Positions 40,609 to 44,669 of a stretch of 44,669 nucleotides of DNA are shown in pieces (the first letter of the stretch is position 1; the number at the start of each line of letters is the position of its first letter). A program made the translations under genes and the position numbers. Below the pieces are notes generated by a model. That model was not told the origin of the DNA. It saw only the letters and a program-made list of their open reading frames with translations, and searched no databases. The DNA is from Chloroflexota bacterium. GTDB lineage: Bacteria; Chloroflexota; Anaerolineae; Aggregatilineales; Phototrophicaceae. Location of the stretch: contig JAPPFH010000024.1 of assembly GCA_028875185.1 (NCBI GenBank), positions 1 through 44,669 of the forward strand, written 5' to 3'.

Positions 40609-41496
40609 CTAAACATATTCGCGCATGCCGTCCTCGAATTCGGCGGCATCGCCATCGCGCAGGGCATAGAGCGCTTGAATCAGCGCGTAATTGCTCTGAT
40701 AAAAGCGCGCCCGCGGCAAACCAGCCCGCAGCGCCGGATAATGGCGGCAGACCCGCTCGACGAAAGCCTCGCCATAACTTGCGAGCAAAGCGCCCAAGTC
40801 CTGGGCGGGATCGCCGGGAGCGCAGAAGCCGAAGTCGATGACGCCGCTGACGCGCCCGTCACGGAAGAGGAGGTTGCCGGTCCCGAAGTCGCCATGAATG
40901 AGGCATGCGTCGTAATACCAGATTTCCGCATCATTCAGCGCCGCCTCGAAGTTTCGCGCGACCGTTTCGCGGGCGTCGCTGCGCATGTGCGGAAAGAGCT
41001 TCCCGCGAATTTCGTCGCCGAATCGCGTCCATTCAGCCAAAGCGTCTTCGCCGGCGGGCGCCAAGCCATGTTCAGCCGGCTTAATGACGTGCAGCGCGCG
41101 CAAGAACAGCGCCAGGTCCTTGGCGATGCCAGCCAGGACGGCGGCGTCGTCTTGCAGCCGGGCGAATCGCGCCGGCGTCAGCGGCTCGCCAGGCAGCCGC
41201 GGGTAGCCCATAAAGAGCAAGCGGCCGCTGGCGGCATCGCGGGCATGGGAGCGCGGATGCGGAATTGGCAGGGGGAGCCGCCCATGCAAGCGCGGCAAGA
41301 TCTCCAGCTCGCGCGCCAGATCGGCGGCTGCGCCCGCGCTCTTGGGAAAGCGAAAAATCCACTTGTCATCAACAGTGAGCACGATGTTGAACTGACCGGG
41401 GGATTGCAGCCGCTCGGCGCGCTTGAAGGCAAAATCGGGCAGATGTTGGCGTATTAATTTGATCAAGTCGTCGTCTTGAAGCGTCGTCGCGCGCAT
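40609..41496 (-). CDS. Aminoglycoside phosphotransferase (APH) family small-molecule kinase
   Basis: The protein has 295 residues. APH-fold kinases phosphorylate antibiotics, choline or other small alcohols with ATP. The Brenner-type catalytic loop is LIHGDFGTGNLLFRDGRVSGVIDFGFCAPGDPAQDLGALL, with the catalytic Asp, Asn and metal-binding Asp. The N-lobe VLTVDDKWIFRFPKS includes a Lys and an aromatic/hydrophobic strand pattern. Length fits. The ATG at 41496 is natural. Nothing around it shows resistance genes or transfer markers, so a housekeeping or unknown substrate is as likely as a drug. The fusion R-M gene lies 111 bases downstream. Confidence 0.88.
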   Translation of the reverse strand: MRATTLQDDDLIKLIRQHLPDFAFKRAERLQSPGQFNIVLTVDDKWIFRFPKSAGAAADLARELEILPRLHGRLPLPIPHPRSHARDAASGRLLFMGYPRLPGEPLTPARFARLQDDAAVLAGIAKDLALFLRALHVIKPAEHGLAPAGEDALAEWTRFGDEIRGKLFPHMRSDARETVARNFEAALNDAEIWYYDACLIHGDFGTGNLLFRDGRVSGVIDFGFCAPGDPAQDLGALLASYGEAFVERVCRHYPALRAGLPRARFYQSNYALIQALYALRDGDAAEFEDGMREYV

Positions 41497-41574
41497 GCCG
41501 AATCAACTCGCCGCCGTTCATGGTCAGACAGCTGAAAAAGTCATCCGCAATGGTAGCTCAAGCGGGCGGCCCAA

Positions 41575-41625
41575 TGGTAGCGTGGACACCAACCTGCGGC
41601 AGCGTAGACACAGACCTATGGTCGC
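41575..41625. repeat. Dispersed repeat copy with GCGTGGACAC and GCGTAGACAC cores
   Basis: AGCGTGGACACC (near 41579-41590) and AGCGTAGACACAGACC (near 41600-41615) match the core of the repeat family. It lies in the 200-base gap between APH and WD40 genes, which holds no supported gene. Confidence 0.45.
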
Positions 41626-41697
41626 GCGCCAAATTCAGATTCTCAAGCGGGGCATATATCCTCGTATTTCACCGTTCCTCATTTAGCGCGCTTCGCA

Positions 41698-42756
41698 TTA
41701 TCGCCGCACCGCCGCTATCGACAGGGTACCGCTCTCATCCGACACGGCGATACAGCGATCATCCGGTGACCAAGCCAAGCTGGCAATCGGCGCTTTGAAT
41801 ACCGCATCCGCCAGCATAGCTGAGTTATTCTTCCTGATTTTCCAGATCGCCAGCAAGCCGTCATTGCCGCCAGACGCCAGCAGCATACCCTTTCGCTGAA
41901 ATTTCAGATGCTTGATAAGGCGCTGATGTCCTTCCAACATGATCGGTTTACTGTTTTCGGGTCCCTTCCCGGAACAATCCCAGATCACTGCCTGAGTTCC
42001 GCCGCCAGTCGCCAGATAGCGACTATTGTAGCTCCATGCCAGTTCCAGCACCTTGGTTTCGTAGCCCCACATCTGCAGATCATTCCCGGTTTCGGTAATC
42101 CAGAAATGCACGGTCGAGTCCTGGTCGCCCGTGGCGATGTATTTGCTATCGGGGCTCCATTCCAAAGTGAGCGATGAACCCTGCCATTCGAAACGGCGCA
42201 GCGGTTCCGCCTCTTCCGGGTCATAAAGCACGACGCCATTGTAGGCGGAAATGGCGAACTGCCTGCCGTCGCGTCGCCACTTGATGTCTGCAATTGTGCT
42301 GTTCGCATCGGGATATTCGCGGATCAATTCCCCGCAGCTGTTCCACAGACGCAGTTTGCGCCCGGCGGCTGACACGAGATATTCGCCCAGCGGGCTGAAA
42401 GCGACGCGCTCCACCCAGCTTGAGCCGCCTGCCATTTCCGCTCGCTGCGCGCCGGTCTCGGCATCCCAGAGCCGTACCTTGCCGTCTTGCCCAACGCTGG
42501 CCAGGAGGCGGCTGTCTTTATGCCAGGAAATTGACATCGTATCGAGGGCATGACCGGGCAGCTTGTGCAGAACCAAGCCGTCCGCGGCATTAAACAGCGT
42601 GATTGGGCCAGACACCCCGGCAATTGCGACTGTTTTGCTATCCGGCGACCATGCCAACCCAATCGGATGATCGTCAATGTTGGCGCGCCATTTTGCTTCG
42701 AGCGCTGGCTTTACCCTTCTGGCTTTGCGTTTCCGCTGCCTCACGATGCGAGACAC
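41698..42756 (-). CDS. WD40 repeat protein (seven-bladed propeller) coupled to CobW
   Basis: The protein has 352 residues. About seven WD repeats of 40-45 residues are visible, for example LPGHALDTMSISWHKDSRLLASVGQDGKVRLWDAETG and LEGHQRLIKHLKFQRKGMLLASGGNDGLLAIW. The N-terminus is very basic (RQRKRKARRVK) and there is no signal peptide. The frame starts at a GTG at 42756, inside the last 16 bases of the cobW gene, so coupled translation is likely. It is probably a protein-interaction platform working with the GTPase. Similar CobW/WD40 pairs are known to me from other bacteria, but I cannot cite a function. Another GTG at 42744 is possible. Confidence 0.88.
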   Translation of the reverse strand: MSRIVRQRKRKARRVKPALEAKWRANIDDHPIGLAWSPDSKTVAIAGVSGPITLFNAADGLVLHKLPGHALDTMSISWHKDSRLLASVGQDGKVRLWDAETGAQRAEMAGGSSWVERVAFSPLGEYLVSAAGRKLRLWNSCGELIREYPDANSTIADIKWRRDGRQFAISAYNGVVLYDPEEAEPLRRFEWQGSSLTLEWSPDSKYIATGDQDSTVHFWITETGNDLQMWGYETKVLELAWSYNSRYLATGGGTQAVIWDCSGKGPENSKPIMLEGHQRLIKHLKFQRKGMLLASGGNDGLLAIWKIRKNNSAMLADAVFKAPIASLAWSPDDRCIAVSDESGTLSIAAVRR

Positions 42757-44099
42757 TCGCGAAAGCCATTTTCCAGCGCAGCTCGATCCAGGTTGCGCCC
42801 GATGAAGATCATCTTGTTTTGACGCGGCTCATTCCCCCAGAGACGATCCGGGCGGCCGTCAAAGAGCATATGCACCCCCTGAAATACGTAGCGCTTATCC
42901 AGACCGCGCACACTCAAAACACCCTTCATGCGGAATATGTCCTGCCCTTGTTCGCGCAGGAGCTGGCTGAGCCAGCCATTGAGCTTCTCTAACTGGAGAT
43001 CGCCGTGAATTGTGATGCCAACGGATGTCACAGCTTCGTCGTGTTCATGATCGGGTTTGTATTCACGAGTCTCAAGCGGATCAAGCGCGGGCTCCGCGCC
43101 GCGCAAGCGCGCTTCAAATTCATCCGGGTGGTGCTCGGTGAACAGCATATAATAGCCCGGTTGCTGGATCGAGATATTGAAGACGGTCTCACCGCTTTCG
43201 TTTAGAACGAGCTGGTTGTGCTGTCCTTTGCCGAGGCGGATAGTCTCGCCTGGCTCTACCGCCTGCTCCTCTTCCGAGTAGGCCAGCACCGCGTCCATCA
43301 GTGTCGCTTCCTGCGCCGCTAATCCCTTATTCGCCAGCGGCAAGAGCGCGGCCCCCATCGCCGGGTCAGGTCCTTCGCCCATCAGCCACTGGTAATCGCC
43401 GGCCTTCAGGTTGTAGATCCCAGACCACTCAAACGGGTATTCCGGCTCCATGAACTTCGGGTCGATGTCCAGCGCCCGGTCGAGGTTGAATCCGCCCACA
43501 TTCAGAATCTTTTCCATCTCGACCACGGCGTCTCGGCTGCGGTAGATTTTCGCCATGCTGTTCATGCTTTTGATGCGGGCTTCGAGTTTCTCGAGGTCTT
43601 CCGGGGCGACCAGATCAATCTTGTTGAGCAGGATTACATCAGCAAAAGCAACCTGTTCTTTGGCTTCGTCGCTGTCGTCAATATGTTTCCAGATATGTTT
43701 GGCATCGACCAAGGTGACGATCGCATCCAAATGGAGCTTTTCTTGCATGTCATCATCGACGTAAAAGGTCTGCGCGACCGGACCGGGATCGGCCATGCCG
43801 GTGGTTTCCACCATGATGTAATCGAACTTGTCGCGGCGTTTCATCAGGTGGCCGAGGATGCGAATCAAATCGCCCCGCACAGTGCAGCAGATGCAGCCGT
43901 TGTTCATCTCGAAGATCTCTTCTTCCGCGCCGATGACCAGATCGTTGTCGATGCCGACTTCGCCAAATTCATTCTCAATCACCGCGATTTTTTTGCCGTG
44001 ATTCTCGGTCAGAATGCGGTTGAGCAAGGTGGTTTTGCCAGACCCCAGAAAGCCGGTCAGCACGGTTACGGGAACTCGTGTTTCAATACTGTTCATCAT
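42741..44099 (-). CDS. CobW/COG0523 family GTP-binding metallochaperone
   Basis: The protein has 452 residues. The P-loop is GFLGSGKTTLLNRIL (Walker A, residues about 16-30), followed by the metal-binding CxCC in NNGCICCTVRGDL, the Walker B-type VETTGMADPGPV, and NKIDL for guanine specificity. The C-terminal half (HDEAVTSVGITIHGDLQLEKLNGWLSQLL..., FRMKGVLSVRGLDKRYVFQGVHMLFDG) is the CobW C-terminal domain. A ~70-residue insert of acidic character lies between them (about 255-330). It would load a metal, often zinc or cobalt, into a client. AGGAGG precedes the ATG. The WD40 gene overlaps its end. Confidence 0.94.
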   Translation of the reverse strand: MMNSIETRVPVTVLTGFLGSGKTTLLNRILTENHGKKIAVIENEFGEVGIDNDLVIGAEEEIFEMNNGCICCTVRGDLIRILGHLMKRRDKFDYIMVETTGMADPGPVAQTFYVDDDMQEKLHLDAIVTLVDAKHIWKHIDDSDEAKEQVAFADVILLNKIDLVAPEDLEKLEARIKSMNSMAKIYRSRDAVVEMEKILNVGGFNLDRALDIDPKFMEPEYPFEWSGIYNLKAGDYQWLMGEGPDPAMGAALLPLANKGLAAQEATLMDAVLAYSEEEQAVEPGETIRLGKGQHNQLVLNESGETVFNISIQQPGYYMLFTEHHPDEFEARLRGAEPALDPLETREYKPDHEHDEAVTSVGITIHGDLQLEKLNGWLSQLLREQGQDIFRMKGVLSVRGLDKRYVFQGVHMLFDGRPDRLWGNEPRQNKMIFIGRNLDRAALENGFRECLAS

Positions 44100-44157
44100 G
44101 ATTCCGCCTCCTCATATTGAGTTGTTGTTTTCGTATGGAGACGCGCGATCCGCTATC

Positions 44158-44613
44158 TTAAAGCGGCGCCCCTATCGCGGCATGCGCGGCCTCCGACATA
44201 TCAAATGGCTCATGAACCTGAATATCGCTGTAAGACTCCAGTTTCCGCGTCAGATACGGGTTGCGAATCTGAGTCAGATTATCAATGAGAGACACTGTTG
44301 CTATCTGAATGCGTTCACTCCGCAAACTGTCCAGGATCGACGCCAGCGCCTCCGGGTCTGCCAGCGCTGAGACTGGCAGCAGCGCATAATCGGCATCCAG
44401 TCGCCCTAGATGTGAGATAAGCGCCGTCGCCAGCGAACAACAGACGCAGCCGCCGGCCAACCGTTGGCGCCTTACCCCAGCCATCGCCAACGGCGCATCG
44501 CTATTGTCTATCAGCGCCAGCCGGTCGGTTTCGGGGGACAACAGGTCAACGAGCGCCCGCGTGAACCTGGCTTTTGGCTGATGCCGCATCCCGGTGATGG
44601 CGATCAACCGCAT
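44158..44613 (-). CDS. CobW-like small paralogue lacking a working P-loop
   Basis: The protein has 151 residues from the ATG at 44613 (an ATG at 44646 is also possible; neither has a good ribosome site). It aligns with the N-terminal domain of the neighbouring CobW: ITGMRHQPKARFTRALV replaces LTGFLGSGKTTLLNRIL (the last Gly and the Thr of the P-loop are gone), GGCVCCSLATALISHLG keeps CxCC, and DYALLPVSALADPEAL stands where DYIMVETTGMADPG is. The NKxD motif and the C-terminal domain are missing. It may be a metal-binding companion or a decaying copy. It lies 58 bases upstream of cobW. The window ends soon after its start, so I cannot see upstream. Confidence 0.7.
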   Translation of the reverse strand: MRLIAITGMRHQPKARFTRALVDLLSPETDRLALIDNSDAPLAMAGVRRQRLAGGCVCCSLATALISHLGRLDADYALLPVSALADPEALASILDSLRSERIQIATVSLIDNLTQIRNPYLTRKLESYSDIQVHEPFDMSEAAHAAIGAPL

Positions 44614-44669
44614 GGCTAGGTTCTGTTGACATTTTATCGTAGCCATATGAGCGTACCGACAAGGTGCAG

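Noticed and set aside
40609-41496. Antibiotic resistance gene
   Set aside because: The APH fold is shared by many housekeeping kinases, and there is no mobile context or close match I can name.
1-44669. tRNA or rRNA genes
   Set aside because: I scanned the gaps for cloverleaf-like or conserved rRNA sequence and saw none; no tool was available to confirm.

Overview
The window is a bacterial chromosome segment of moderately high GC. It is almost entirely coding, and nearly all genes are on the minus strand; the exceptions are a secreted repeat protein, an MFS transporter, a TIM-barrel protein and a cold-shock gene. A member of the Chloroflexota (Anaerolineae-like) is the best guess. Support comes from a fused transaldolase/phosphoglucose isomerase, the trio SCO1664-type protein / DUF3090 / MSMEG_4193-type phosphatase shared by Actinobacteria and Chloroflexota, tandem Uma2 genes, acidic TPR proteins, and many dispersed GC-rich palindromic repeats. 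This is inference; no rRNA, tRNA or marker protein is present to fix it.

Layout. 0.2-4.7 kb: a secreted four-repeat protein, a Fic AMP-transferase with an odd AT-rich upstream region, and an MFS transporter. 5.2-13.8 kb: a minus-strand run of sulfatase, PfkB sugar kinase, restriction-modification (R-M) pair 1 (D12-class adenine methylase plus an unrecognised endonuclease), SAM methyltransferase, nitroreductase, secreted alpha/beta hydrolase, and R-M pair 2 (SPPY-type methylase plus PmeII-like endonuclease). 13.8-19.4 kb: a GH5 glycosidase with a C-terminal membrane anchor, then the SCO1664/DUF3090/phosphatase cluster split by two near-identical Uma2 genes. 19.7-21.1 kb: a DUF692-like protein and a cold-shock gene with a hairpin-rich leader and a clear terminator.

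21.4-30.9 kb: a membrane protein, the TAL-PGI fusion, a CUT1-type sugar ABC importer (binding protein and two permeases, no ATPase), and an ABC-2-type permease without ATPase. 30.9-37.9 kb: a small coupled gene plus a retropepsin-like protease, a transglutaminase-like protein, MutY, and two acidic TPR proteins rich in W-L motifs. 38.0-44.6 kb: R-M system 3, a single polypeptide joining an N6-type methylase to a complete BsuBI/PstI-type endonuclease; an APH-like kinase; a WD40 protein overlapping a CobW-family metallochaperone GTPase; and a small CobW paralogue with a ruined P-loop.

Themes. Carbohydrate use links the ABC importer, PfkB kinase, TAL-PGI, GH5 enzyme and sulfatase. Defence or conflict links three unrelated type II R-M systems, Fic, the Uma2 pair and perhaps the protease cassette. 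These defence genes look AT-richer than their neighbours and fit tightly between housekeeping-like genes. The best candidates for something undescribed are the protease/small-gene cassette (30.93-31.54 kb), the methylase-PstI fusion (38-40.5 kb), the paired acidic W-L/TPR proteins, and the P-loop-less CobW paralogue beside a CobW/WD40 pair.
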